Of a DNA stretch of 64,000 nucleotides, positions 28,086 through 37,811 are shown piece by piece. A program made the translations under genes and the position numbers. The number at the start of each line of letters is the position of its first letter. Position 1 is the stretch's first letter. Source of the stretch: Alteromonas sp. LMIT006. Its GTDB lineage: Bacteria > Pseudomonadota > Gammaproteobacteria > Enterobacterales > Alteromonadaceae. The notes beneath the pieces were generated by a model. That model was given only the letters and a program-made list of their open reading frames with translations, made no database searches and was not told the origin of the DNA. The stretch lies in contig NZ_CP101291.1 in the NCBI RefSeq assembly GCF_024300645.1, positions 1,116,001 through 1,180,000 on the forward strand, in the 5' to 3' direction.

Positions 28086-28901
28086 ATGAAGTCATCAGAG
28101 CTTGCGCAGTATGAACATCTCGTCGCCTCTGACCCTGTAGCGGGGTTAGTGGCAATCATGCGTCAATTAAGAGATCCCGATTCGGGTTGTCCATGGGACC
28201 TCAAACAAACTTTTGCAACGATTATTCCACACACCATAGAGGAGACCTACGAAGTAGCTGAAGCTATAGCGGTTGGTGAACCTCAACACCTGTGTGAAGA
28301 ACTTGGGGATTTATTATTTCAAGTTGTATTTTACGCACAGTTAGGCGCCGAAAAAGGGTGGTTTGAATTTGCCGACATTGCACAAACGATGTGTGAAAAG
28401 CTTATTCGTCGACATCCTCATGTTTTTGGGGAACAAACCGAACTGAGCCCAGACGAAGTCAAGTCACAATGGGAGGCAATCAAAGCAAGCGAGAAAAAAT
28501 CTCGACCCCAAACAGTACTCAGTAGTATTCCAAATGGAATGACCCCACTAATGAGGGCACAAAAAATCCAAAAACAATGCGCAAAAGTCGGTTTTGATTG
28601 GGCTGATATTGCTCCGGTTTATGCCAAAATTCGAGAGGAATTAGCTGAGGTAGCTGAAGCAGCAGAGCATCAATCACACGCTGAAGTGACTGAAGAAATA
28701 GGTGACTTATTATTTGCAGTTGTGAACTTAGCTAGACACTTAGATGTGGATGCAGAAAGTGCTTTAATTGCAGCGAATCAAAAATTTACTGATCGTTTCA
28801 ACGCATTAGAAAGTCAAGTTCAACAATCAGGACAGGATATAACCGCACTCTCTCTCAAGGAACTTGATGCCATTTGGGATGAAGTAAAAAAACGTCATTA
28901 A
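28086..28901 (+). CDS. mazG: Nucleoside triphosphate pyrophosphohydrolase MazG
   Basis: This 271-residue protein has two tandem MazG domains, each with an all-alpha EExxE-type metal site (IEETYEVAEAI and the later REELAEVAEAAEH with EEIGDLLFAVV). It hydrolyses NTPs, and in E. coli it counteracts RelA-dependent ppGpp accumulation. The N-terminal signature GCPWDLKQTF is intact. It starts 2 nt after relA, so synthetase and its antagonist are co-expressed. No mazEF toxin-antitoxin genes are present here. Confidence 0.95.
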   Translation: MKSSELAQYEHLVASDPVAGLVAIMRQLRDPDSGCPWDLKQTFATIIPHTIEETYEVAEAIAVGEPQHLCEELGDLLFQVVFYAQLGAEKGWFEFADIAQTMCEKLIRRHPHVFGEQTELSPDEVKSQWEAIKASEKKSRPQTVLSSIPNGMTPLMRAQKIQKQCAKVGFDWADIAPVYAKIREELAEVAEAAEHQSHAEVTEEIGDLLFAVVNLARHLDVDAESALIAANQKFTDRFNALESQVQQSGQDITALSLKELDAIWDEVKKRH

Positions 28902-29205
28902 GTTACATTTGGCTTAAGCCTAGTCTTTTATTACTTGTTATTTGAGCAGATGTTGACAGGACTCGGTCTGGGGATAATACATTAGGTCTACTAGGGACGA
29001 CCGACAGTGCTATTACAGCACAGTTTGAAGTGGTAAAAGGCCCATGTCAACAAGCTAAATCCGTATTTGCTAGTGTCACCTCAGCAAGCTCTGTAATCAC
29101 GCCCACAAATAAATACAGTCGCAAAATTAAATATCCTATTGCTCAATGAAATGAACAAAGCCGTTGGTATGTATGAGTAACTCGCAAAATAAGCACATTA
29201 AATTG
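28902..29205. other. Intergenic stretch between mazG and the rplM promoter
   Basis: There is no complete gene here. The frame 28946-29149 (plus strand) stays open for 67 codons to TGA but has no ATG, GTG or TTG near its beginning and no ribosome binding site. Its conceptual product, including GTTDSAITAQFEVVKGP, reads like protein but may be chance or a decayed gene fragment. A short GGCTTAAGCC palindrome after mazG is too tight for a terminator. Confidence 0.4.
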
Positions 29206-29233
29206 TTGAAAAATTGAGTAATCTGCGTATAAT
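29206..29233 (+). promoter_or_regulatory. Promoter of rplM-rpsI
   Basis: TTGAAA (29206-29211), a 16-nt spacer and a perfect TATAAT (29228-29233). Transcription would start near 29240 and give an untranslated leader of about 130 nt, suited to a ribosomal protein operon. Confidence 0.8.
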
Positions 29234-29255
29234 CTTGCGCCTGCCCAGTTACAAC

Positions 29256-29333
29256 CCATCCGTGGGAGGATGGAAGAATCAGCAAACTCGAAGGGGTTAG
29301 ACGTTGATTTCACGTTGTATGCATGGTGCATAC
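29256..29333 (+). promoter_or_regulatory. Structured leader of rplM-rpsI, probable L13 autoregulation site
   Basis: Two hairpins occupy the leader: CCATCC/GGATGG with a 6-nt loop (29256-29273) and GTATGCA/TGCATAC with a 3-nt loop (29317-29333), the second about 40 nt before the rplM ATG. In E. coli, L13 represses its own operon through the rplM leader. That this leader does the same is inference from position and structure. Confidence 0.5.
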
Positions 29334-29372
29334 GACCGTAACTAATTATTCAATTTCGGGTGAAATGAAACA

Positions 29373-29801
29373 ATGAAAACTTTTGTTGCAAAACCAGAGA
29401 GCGTTGAACGCGACTGGTACGTAGTAGATGCTGCGGACAAAACTCTTGGTCGCTTAGCGGCTGAAATCGCTTTGCGTTTACGTGGTAAACACAAGCCAGA
29501 ATACACTCCTCACGTTGATACAGGCGATTACATCGTCGTTGTTAATGCCGAGAAGATTACTGTGACTGGTAACAAGTTCAAAGACAAAGTCTACTATGCT
29601 CACTCAGGTTACCCTGGTGGTCTCAAAGACATTACGTTTGATAAGTTACAAGCGAAAAAACCAGAGATGGTTCTTGAAGTAGCGGTTAAAGGCATGCTAC
29701 CAAAAGGTCCTCTTGGCCGTGCTATGTTCCGTAAGCTTAAAGTTTACGCAGGTAGCGAACATAAACACGCTGCGCAACAGCCACAAGTACTTGACATTTA
29801 A
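29373..29801 (+). CDS. rplM: 50S ribosomal protein L13
   Basis: This 142-residue early-assembling 50S protein has the same length as E. coli L13. Characteristic segments are [29 protein letters not shown] and [20 protein letters not shown]. It is first in a two-gene operon, with rpsI 11 nt downstream. Confidence 0.98.
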   Translation: MKTFVAKPESVERDWYVVDAADKTLGRLAAEIALRLRGKHKPEYTPHVDTGDYIVVVNAEKITVTGNKFKDKVYYAHSGYPGGLKDITFDKLQAKKPEMVLEVAVKGMLPKGPLGRAMFRKLKVYAGSEHKHAAQQPQVLDI

Positions 29802-29812
29802 GGAGCGAGACA

Positions 29813-30205
29813 ATGGCAGATACCCAATATTACGGCACTGGTCGTCGCAAGAGCTCAACAGCTCGTGTATTCCTTCGTCCAGGTACTGGTAACATTACTG
29901 TAAACCAACGTCCTCTTGACGTGTTCTTTGGCCGTGAAACGGCTCGTATGGTTGTTCGTCAACCTTTAGAACTTGTTGAAATGACAGAGAAATTTGACCT
30001 ATACATCACTGTTAAAGGCGGTGGTATTTCTGGTCAAGCTGGCGCCATCCGTCACGGCATTACTCGTGCGTTGATGGAATTTGATGAGACTTTACGTCCA
30101 AGCCTTCGTCAGGCTGGTTTCGTTACACGTGATGCACGTCGCGTTGAGCGTAAGAAAGTGGGGCTACACAAAGCACGTAAGAAGCCACAGTTCTCAAAAC
30201 GTTAA
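29813..30205 (+). CDS. rpsI: 30S ribosomal protein S9
   Basis: This is a 130-residue small-subunit protein with the E. coli length. The basic C-terminal tail (KKPQFSKR) reaches the P-site tRNA. Core motifs [19 protein letters not shown] and [15 protein letters not shown] are intact. GGAGCGAG precedes the ATG. A strong terminator follows. Confidence 0.98.
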   Translation: MADTQYYGTGRRKSSTARVFLRPGTGNITVNQRPLDVFFGRETARMVVRQPLELVEMTEKFDLYITVKGGGISGQAGAIRHGITRALMEFDETLRPSLRQAGFVTRDARRVERKKVGLHKARKKPQFSKR

Positions 30206-30223
30206 TATTTACACGTTATTTAC

Positions 30224-30252
30224 AAATACCGCTCATAGAGCGGTATTTTTTT
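30224..30252 (+). terminator. Rho-independent terminator of rplM-rpsI
   Basis: AAATACCGCTC (30224-30234) pairs perfectly with GAGCGGTATTT (30238-30248) around an ATA loop, and a T-run continues. This is an 11-bp perfect stem. Confidence 0.95.
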
Positions 30253-30486
30253 GCCTTTTCTTTGCCCTAATCTATCGAATCTTAGATATTTACCTATGTT
30301 ATGGGTTTCAAGATACCCTAAACCCAGCAGATATAAGATCAACGACCATTGTCTTAACCTGAATCTAAGATAAATAACGCGTTAGACTTGTAATTTTTGT
30401 GTGTTTTCTTTACCATTTTGCGCAGAATTTTTTTATGGTTGATGATCCGTTTAGTTAGCGGTGTATCCCAGTTTTGGAGAAAGTGG
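30253..30486. other. Intergenic stretch before petA
   Basis: This 234-bp gap must hold the bc1 operon promoter, since a strong terminator precedes it, but no near-consensus pair is obvious. ATCTTAGAT near 30278 and ATCTAAGAT near 30363 form an inverted pair of unknown meaning. Confidence 0.4.
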
Positions 30487-31107
30487 ATGAGCAATGTATC
30501 AGTAGATGCAAACAAAGCAAGCCCAGAAGCCCAGCCTGAGAATAACAACCGTCGCAAGTTTTTGACTGTTGCGACGTCGGTTATTGGTGGGGTTGGTGCA
30601 GTGGCTGCAGCAGTGCCTTTCGTCGCGTCTTGGAATCCAAGTGCAAAGGCAAAGGCTGCCGGTGCTGACGTAGAAGTTGATATCAGTGGTATCGCTCCTG
30701 GTCAGCTAATTCGTGTCATGTGGCGTTCTAAGCCAGTTTGGGTTGTGCGTCGTACTCCTGAGTTGCTAGCTAGTTTAAGCAATCATGAAGATCAACTGCG
30801 TGATCCAAACTCTGATGTCGAACAACAACCTGCATTTGCTAAGAATCAATATCGTTCTTTGAAAGAAGAGTATTTAGTTTTGGTTGGTATCTGTACGCAT
30901 TTAGGCTGTTCACCTCAGCATTTAAGTGAAGGTGCATTTGCGCAATACGCCGAAGGTGTTTCTGAAGGCTTCTTCTGTCCTTGTCATGGTTCAAAATTTG
31001 ACATGGCTGGACGCGTTTTCCAAAACGTACCTGCTCCCTCTAATTTGGTCGTTCCGCCGTATCAATTCCTTGATGATACGACGTTACTGATCGGCTCTGA
31101 AGCATAA
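30487..31107 (+). CDS. petA: Ubiquinol-cytochrome c reductase iron-sulfur (Rieske) subunit
   Basis: This 206-residue Rieske protein of the cytochrome bc1 complex has a Tat-type N-terminus (NNRRKFLT, residues 20-27), a membrane helix (about 28-48) and a periplasmic 2Fe-2S domain with ligands in CTHLGC (136-141) and CPCHGS (164-169). It transfers electrons from quinol to cytochrome c1. The ATG at 30487 has GGAG 7 nt upstream; the longer frame from 30397 adds a hydrophobic stretch with no family match. It is first in petA-petB-petC. Confidence 0.95.
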   Translation: MSNVSVDANKASPEAQPENNNRRKFLTVATSVIGGVGAVAAAVPFVASWNPSAKAKAAGADVEVDISGIAPGQLIRVMWRSKPVWVVRRTPELLASLSNHEDQLRDPNSDVEQQPAFAKNQYRSLKEEYLVLVGICTHLGCSPQHLSEGAFAQYAEGVSEGFFCPCHGSKFDMAGRVFQNVPAPSNLVVPPYQFLDDTTLLIGSEA

Positions 31108-31119
31108 GGTGGTTTGATT

Positions 31120-32385
31120 ATGAACGGTTTTATGAATTGGATTGAACAGCGCATTCCCTTGGCTCGTGTCGCAAACATGCACGCGATTCAGTACCCTGCG
31201 CCAATTAACATGAACTTCTGGTATGTATTTGGTTTCCTTTCAACGATTGTTTTGGTAAACCAAATTTTGACCGGTGTATGGTTAACTATGAATTTCGTAC
31301 CGTCAGCCGAAGGCGCTTTTGCTTCAGTTGAATACATTATGCGTGAAATCGATTACGGATGGTTAATCCGTTACATGCACTCCACGGGGGCGTCCGCATT
31401 CTTCATCGTTGTTTACTTGCACATGTTCCGCGGTATGATCTACGGTTCTTACCAAAAGCCTCGCGAGCTATTGTGGGTGTTTGGTATGCTGATTTACTTA
31501 GCGCTAATGGCGGAAGCGTTCATGGGTTATGTATTACCATGGGGGCAGATGTCATACTGGGGCGCTCAGGTAATCGTCTCATTGTTTGGTGCTATTCCAG
31601 TCATTGGTCCTGATTTAGTTGTTTGGATCCAAGGTGACTATGTTATCTCTGGAGCTACGCTTAACCGATTCTTTGCTTTGCATGTTATTGCTTTACCCTT
31701 AGTCATCGTGATTTTGGTGTTCTTACACATTATCGCGTTGCACGAAGTAGGTTCGAACAATCCTGATGGCGTTGCGATCAAGCACAAGAAAGGTTCTTTG
31801 TCAGAAGATGACAAGACGAAATTTGAGATCCATGAATACTACACTAGCAAATACGACATTGCGGATGACGTAGTACCATTCTTCCCGCACATTGTGCTTA
31901 AAGATTTGGTCGCGTTCACAGTGTTCTTAGCTGGTTTCTGTTATGTGTTGTTCTTTGCTCCAGAAATGGGTGGTAAGTTCCTAGAACATCCTAACTTTGA
32001 AATTGCAAACCCGTTGAAGACGCCTGAACATATCTTCCCAGTATGGTATTTCACACCGTTCTATGCAATCTTGAAAGCGGTACCAGACAAGTTATTCGGT
32101 GTACTCGCGATGTTTGGAGCGATTGCAGCACTCTTTGCATTACCTTGGATTGACCGTGGCAACGTTCGCTCATGGCGCTATCGCAGTGGCTTACACAAGT
32201 ACAACATCCTAGTGTTCGCAGTGGTATTTGTATTCTTGGGTTATTTAGGTGGAACGCCACAAGAGAACTGGAAGATTGTTGCGTCACAGATAGCAACCCT
32301 CATGTATTTCGGCTTCTTTGGCTTACTCTTTATCTACAGCAAAAACGAGAAGACTAAACCTGTTCCAGCGAGGATCCCTAAATGA
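31120..32385 (+). CDS. petB: Ubiquinol-cytochrome c reductase cytochrome b
   Basis: This 421-residue integral membrane subunit of the bc1 complex carries hemes bL and bH and both quinone sites. Typical segments: NFWYVFGFLSTIVLVNQI, RYMHSTGASAFFIVVYLHM and MGYVLPWGQMSYWGAQVI, and the PEW-like PVWYFTPFYAIL. Eight or so membrane helices are evident. The ATG at 31120 is chosen with AAGGTGG 7 nt upstream; a TTG two codons earlier is an unlikely alternative. Its stop overlaps the petC start by 4 nt (ATGA). Confidence 0.96.
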   Translation: MNGFMNWIEQRIPLARVANMHAIQYPAPINMNFWYVFGFLSTIVLVNQILTGVWLTMNFVPSAEGAFASVEYIMREIDYGWLIRYMHSTGASAFFIVVYLHMFRGMIYGSYQKPRELLWVFGMLIYLALMAEAFMGYVLPWGQMSYWGAQVIVSLFGAIPVIGPDLVVWIQGDYVISGATLNRFFALHVIALPLVIVILVFLHIIALHEVGSNNPDGVAIKHKKGSLSEDDKTKFEIHEYYTSKYDIADDVVPFFPHIVLKDLVAFTVFLAGFCYVLFFAPEMGGKFLEHPNFEIANPLKTPEHIFPVWYFTPFYAILKAVPDKLFGVLAMFGAIAALFALPWIDRGNVRSWRYRSGLHKYNILVFAVVFVFLGYLGGTPQENWKIVASQIATLMYFGFFGLLFIYSKNEKTKPVPARIPK

Positions 32386-33116
32386 AAAACTTAGTTTTAG
32401 CCTTGGCACTTTTAGTGCCAAGCTTAGCCTTCGCTGCAGGTTCTTCGGTACCTCTTGATAAGGCTAATTTTGACCTAACGGATAAAGCGTCATTACAACG
32501 TGGTGCACGTATCTTTATGAACTATTGCTTGGGTTGTCACCAGCAACAATATCAGCGTTACTCAAGAACATTTGAAGACCTAGATATTCCTGCGGATATT
32601 GGCCAAGAGTATTTACAATTTACGGGTGAAAAAGTCACTGACTATATCACTTCGCCAATGCCACAAGAAGCTGCTGCAACATGGTTTGGTGCTCCGCCAC
32701 CCGATCTAACGTTGGTGGCACGTGTACGCGGTGCAGATTGGTTGTATACCTATTTACGCACGTTCTATGTGGACCCTTCAAAAACCTTTGGTGTAAACAA
32801 CCTTGTCTTCCCTAACGTAGGTATGCCTCATGTATTAGAAGAGTTACAAGGTACACCTCGCATTTATCACGAGGAAGCTTTGGTCGATGGAGAAACCGTT
32901 AAGCGTTATGCCGGCATCAAAGCCGATGGCAATGGCGTAATGAATACTGAAGAGTATGACCAGGCAATATTAGATTTGGTTAATTACCTTGAGTACACTG
33001 GTGAGCCGACTCGATTAGAATCTGAAGCGATTGGTCGTGGTGCATTAATCTTTGTATTGATTTTCTTCATCTTTGCGTACTTACTCAAGAAAGAATATTG
33101 GCGCGGATTAAAATAA
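32382..33116 (+). CDS. petC: Ubiquinol-cytochrome c reductase cytochrome c1
   Basis: This 244-residue periplasmic cytochrome has a signal peptide (1-18, ending AFA), the heme-binding motif CLGCH (about 49-53) and a C-terminal membrane anchor (about 218-236), followed by KKEYWRGLK. It accepts electrons from the Rieske subunit and passes them to soluble cytochrome c. It overlaps petB by 4 nt. Confidence 0.95.
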   Translation: MKNLVLALALLVPSLAFAAGSSVPLDKANFDLTDKASLQRGARIFMNYCLGCHQQQYQRYSRTFEDLDIPADIGQEYLQFTGEKVTDYITSPMPQEAAATWFGAPPPDLTLVARVRGADWLYTYLRTFYVDPSKTFGVNNLVFPNVGMPHVLEELQGTPRIYHEEALVDGETVKRYAGIKADGNGVMNTEEYDQAILDLVNYLEYTGEPTRLESEAIGRGALIFVLIFFIFAYLLKKEYWRGLK

Positions 33117-33146
33117 CACAAACGTGTAAATTTTCTGTATAATAAC

Positions 33147-33174
33147 AAAAGGGGCAATTAGCGCCCCTTTTTTT
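33147..33174 (+). terminator. Rho-independent terminator of petABC
   Basis: AAAAGGGGC (33147-33155) and GCCCCTTTT (33163-33171) form a 9-bp stem with a 7-nt loop, followed by T residues. It lies 30 nt after petC. Confidence 0.93.
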
Positions 33175-33222
33175 AATTTAGCAGTAAATGATAGCTAATG
33201 TGAGTCAACAGGAGATAGCTAA

Positions 33223-33858
33223 ATGGCAGTAGCCGTAAACAAACGTTCTATTATGACCCTTTTTTCGGATACCATTGATATCTACAGTCATCAGGCACGA
33301 ATTGTGTTGGCTGAGAAAGGGGTAGGCGTTGAGATCATTTATGTGGATCCGCAAAACCTTCCAGAAGAAATGCTTGAGTACAATCAATATGGCACTTTAC
33401 CTACATTAGTTGACCGTGACTTGGCTTTGTATAAGTCGCACATTATCATGGAATATTTAGATGAGCGTTTCCCGCATCCGCCATTAATGCCCGTGTATCC
33501 TGTTGCACGTGCAGAGAGTCGTTTGTTGATGCACCGTATTGAACAAGACTGGTATGTACAAGCTGGACTGATTTTCCGCGGTGAAGGTGATGTTGCAGCA
33601 CTGCGTAATGAACTAAAAGAAAATCTACTAGCGCTGGCGCCTATTTTTGCGAATACCGAATATTTTATGTCTGAAGAATTCAGCTTGGTTGATTGTTACC
33701 TAGCGCCGTTGTTATGGCGTTTACCAGCATTGAATATTCAATTGACGGGCAATGGCAGCAAAGAAGTGCTGGCATACATGAAGCGCATATTTGACCGTCC
33801 ATCGTTTATCGCATCGTTAACTGACCAAGAACGCGAAATTCATAAACCACTTTCATAA
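33223..33858 (+). CDS. sspA: Stringent starvation protein A
   Basis: This 211-residue GST-fold protein binds RNA polymerase and in E. coli supports stationary-phase acid tolerance and phage P1 late gene expression. Conserved stretch: NKRSIMTLFSDTIDIYSHQA, then NQYGTLPTLVDRDLALY. It lacks a GST catalytic residue, as expected. AGGAGA lies before the ATG. sspB starts 6 nt after it, and the block lies after the petABC terminator, a common arrangement. Confidence 0.95.
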   Translation: MAVAVNKRSIMTLFSDTIDIYSHQARIVLAEKGVGVEIIYVDPQNLPEEMLEYNQYGTLPTLVDRDLALYKSHIIMEYLDERFPHPPLMPVYPVARAESRLLMHRIEQDWYVQAGLIFRGEGDVAALRNELKENLLALAPIFANTEYFMSEEFSLVDCYLAPLLWRLPALNIQLTGNGSKEVLAYMKRIFDRPSFIASLTDQEREIHKPLS

Positions 33859-33864
33859 ACCAGT

Positions 33865-34311
33865 ATGAGTGATATTTCAATGACACCGAATCAGCCCTAT
33901 ATGCTTAGGGCTTTTTTTGATTGGATCGTAGACAATGATCTGACGCCGCATCTAGTAGTAGACGCAACTCAGCCTTATGTTCAAGTGCCCCAGCAATATG
34001 TTCAAGAGGGTCAGATTGTGTTGAACGTCTCACCGAGCGCATGTGTGAATTTTCATTTATCAATAGAAGGCGTGAGCTTTCAAGCTCGCTTTGGTGGGCA
34101 ACCGCAACAAATCAGCTTTCCTTGTGAAGCTGTATTGGCCATATATGCAAGAGAAAATGGTGCGGGTACTGTTTTTACCCCCCCCGAACCAATGGACTCA
34201 GACATTCAAGCGGACCGTCATGAGAATGTAATCGATGACGATGAGTCTGATCCCCCACCAGAGCCACCGAAACCAGCTCGTGGTAAGCCAAATCTAAGTA
34301 TTGTTAAATAG
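33865..34311 (+). CDS. sspB: ClpXP adaptor protein SspB
   Basis: This 148-residue adaptor delivers ssrA-tagged stalled-ribosome products to ClpXP. The folded domain (about 8-115) contains YMLRAFFDWIVDNDLTPHLVV and AVLAIYARENGAGT. An acidic, proline-rich linker follows and ends in the ClpX-binding tail GKPNLSIVK. An alternative start five codons inside is possible. It converges with dolP 21 nt away. Confidence 0.94.
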   Translation: MSDISMTPNQPYMLRAFFDWIVDNDLTPHLVVDATQPYVQVPQQYVQEGQIVLNVSPSACVNFHLSIEGVSFQARFGGQPQQISFPCEAVLAIYARENGAGTVFTPPEPMDSDIQADRHENVIDDDESDPPPEPPKPARGKPNLSIVK

Positions 34312-34317
34312 ATAAAA

Positions 34318-34366
34318 GCGCGTTAACTAGAGTCAGTTAATTATTTCAAATACTCTATTAACGCGC
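34318..34366 (-). terminator. Long-stem terminator overlapping the dolP 3' end
   Basis: GCGCGTTAACTAGAGT (34318-34333) and ACTCTATTAACGCGC (34352-34366) pair over 15 bp with a single bulged C. On the minus strand the hairpin is followed by TTTT (34314-34317), which makes a rho-independent terminator for dolP. One arm and the loop lie inside the last codons of dolP. It may also stop sspB transcription. Confidence 0.75.
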
Positions 34367-34905
34367 ACAACGTTCTGTACATTACGTGCGATGTCTACGG
34401 CAACCGTCGCTTGGGAATTATTGACTAACCCCATCAAAAATACTTCTCCACTGTTTACAATCACCTTCACAGCAGTAAGATTGACGTCATCATGGGCTAA
34501 TAATTTGGCTCTTATGGTGTTGGCAATAACAATGTCTTTTGCTTGAGTAGAAGCGTTGGCCAGCGGTGTAACTCGTAATTGGTTATGAATTTTGGAAAGA
34601 TATGAGTTCTCTTGTGCCGTTGCAACGATTTGTTTGACAAGGCTAGCATCTGTCACTTGTCCAGTAAGAAGCAGTTGACGGTTATACACATCGATATCAA
34701 TATTTGTATTTTCCGCGTATCCTTCAATTTTGGATAAGGCGTTAGCAATACTTAGGCTGTTGGTGCGATCATCAATTTGAGTTCCGATGGTTCGAGGATC
34801 TGAAACGCTTCCAGCCGTAACCGCAGCAACACCGCCAAGCGCAATAGCAGCACAGTTAGATAATGTTAGGATTAGAGTGATGGCCAAAGCAATTCTAAGA
34901 AACAT
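34333..34905 (-). CDS. dolP: Outer-membrane BON-domain lipoprotein DolP
   Basis: This 190-residue lipoprotein has a signal ending LTLSNC (Cys about residue 18) and two BON domains (about 45-115 and 120-188). DolP (YraP) binds anionic phospholipid in the outer membrane and supports envelope integrity and BAM function. It is the last gene of the lpoA-yraN-diaA-dolP block known from E. coli. Its 3' end forms part of a terminator hairpin. Confidence 0.92.
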   Translation of the reverse strand: MFLRIALAITLILTLSNCAAIALGGVAAVTAGSVSDPRTIGTQIDDRTNSLSIANALSKIEGYAENTNIDIDVYNRQLLLTGQVTDASLVKQIVATAQENSYLSKIHNQLRVTPLANASTQAKDIVIANTIRAKLLAHDDVNLTAVKVIVNSGEVFLMGLVNNSQATVAVDIARNVQNVVRVNRVFEIIN

Positions 34906-34923
34906 CTTTGTCTACCTTTATCG

Positions 34924-35887
<964 letters not shown>

Positions 35888-35891
<4 letters not shown>

Positions 35892-37759
35892 GGTTGGGTA
35901 ACTTGACCTACCACACGAATCGAGTTCTGTGAAATTTGAGCTTGTGGTAAACGGCGATACAAAGTGTTATTTTCTAACCGTAATTCACCTGTTAAGCCTA
36001 TAAATTGTAGGTTAGGCACCTTAGATAACTTGTTGAGATTAAACAACAATTGATAGGCATCATACCCCATAGCAAAAAGGCGTTGTTCTGAAGTGCTCGC
36101 GGTTGGATTAAGGATATTATATGTCGCTTTGAGTTCTTGTGCTGTGCTATCTAATACCCACGGCATTTCAATAAAAAATACATTTTGCAGATCTCTTAGC
36201 GAATTCTGATTAAGGTCGTGGTTGTAACTGCGTGAGGAGGCATAAACCGGAGTGATTTTGTCACTGAATGTACTTAATGACGCTTCAATCATGGGATTAA
36301 TAAGTTCAGTCTGTTTGGCATTGGCAAAGACAATAAAAGCATCCACATCACGACGATTGCGCGTGACACTAAATACTTCTGAACCATGAAATTGCTCCAG
36401 TTTGCGCGCGCGTTGTTGACTAGTAGCTACCCCTAGCGCTTCGGTTATTTGTTTACGCATGTCAGCATTGTTGGTAAATGTCAGGGTTTTTAGAGGCGCG
36501 TTGGGATTAATGGTTTGCCAACGCAGAGCAAACGCTTCTGCCATACGAGTAGCGGTAGCGTCTTGCGCATGAATCATTATTGGCTGTTGATACTGATTGG
36601 TATAAACGTATTCAGCCAACTGTTGTGCCTCATCTTCTGGGGCTAAGCCAAAGAAAAATTGCTGGGAAGCAACTAAATTGTCACCATTCTCTGTATTAGT
36701 TTGTTCAAGAGTTACAGGAATACGATTGAGCGCAAGTAAAATCTGCTGTGGACGCAGTAAAGGGCGAAGGGCATTGATTTCAGTTTTTAGCAAGGGACCA
36801 ATCACAATATCCACATCTTGAATCTGTTGTACAATAGCTTCAACATTCACTTCATGAGTATTGATAAAGCGAAGTTGAAAATTGTGTTTAGAGGCAAAGT
36901 AAGCCGACAAAATACCATCTTTGATTTGCTTGCCACTATTCCCTAAGCGTCCTTCTAAAGGGAGTAATATGGCAATCTCTGTGTCGCTTGGAAATTCACT
37001 TGCACTGAGCAATAATTCAAAGGGAATGATATTCCCATTCAGTATTTCGTGATTTGGGTGAGAAAACTGCCACTGCGTTAATGCTATCGCTAGCTCACTT
37101 GGCACTAATGCGTATTGCCGAATGATTTTGGCAAGTGATAAGTATGCATCAACGTTAACCACACCCGTCAGAGATAATTCAGATAGTGACATTTGTTGGG
37201 TTAGCGCCCATGCCGTTTCTGCAGAGGCATCACTGGTTTGTAAATACGCTATCAGGGCTTCGCGATAATTTAGAGATTCAATATAAAGTTCGGTTAATAA
37301 TTTGGCTCGTTTCTGAGCAAGAGTTTGGGTCTTTGGGACAAAACCAAGCAGGTCAATACGTGTTGCAATATCATCATTTGGGTGTTGACATGCCGACCGC
37401 AAATACCTTGCTTGCTGCCATGAGGTTGAGTTCGGTTCAACGTATGCTTCAAGACCAGCCAAGATAGCATGAACCTTATTGCAGCTTCCTGCAACTAGCA
37501 GTTCTTCAGCCAGATTCAGATACATTTCCACAGACGCTAACAATTGCCCTGTATGAAACAGTTGTTCAGCTTGGTTTAAACGTTCGTCTAACGAGGTAAA
37601 AGCCACTGGGAGAACCGGTATATTCGCTGTTGGCGCAGTTCCGGTTGCTGGTTTAGGGCTACTGCCACAGGCTACTAGCCATGAACAAAAAACAAGGGTA
37701 ATGAGCCATTCTGCTCCCCTTCTTTTACACAATTGAAAATTTGTCCCTATCACACACAT
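35888..37759 (-). CDS. lpoA: Penicillin-binding protein activator LpoA
   Basis: This 623-residue outer-membrane lipoprotein activates PBP1A in peptidoglycan synthesis. An N-terminal TPR-like domain (about 60-270) precedes a periplasmic-binding-protein-like C-terminal domain that begins near IAILLPLEGRLGNSGKQIKDG. The lipobox LVACG lies about 30 residues in. Start is uncertain: ATG at 37759 has AAGGG only 1 nt upstream, while GTG at 37753 puts the same AAGGG at a better distance; either keeps the signal. The longer frame to 37891 overlaps rsmI and is not credible. Confidence 0.9.
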
Positions 37760-37771
37760 ACCCTTACACGC

Positions 37772-37789
37772 TATAATATCTACTATACT
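37772..37789. promoter_or_regulatory. AT-rich divergent promoter region lpoA/rsmI
   Basis: TATAAT (37772-37777) and TATACT (37784-37789) fall in the 52-bp gap between the two divergent starts. They are good -10 candidates for rsmI, but no well-placed -35 hexamer is visible. Confidence 0.35.
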
Positions 37790-37811
37790 GTATTTACGTC
37801 TGTTGCGCACT

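Noticed and set aside
28953-28978. Promoter TTGACA/GATAAT upstream of the rplM region
   Set aside because: The -35 is perfect but the spacer is only 14 nt, too short for a sigma-70 promoter, and a much better promoter lies nearer rplM.
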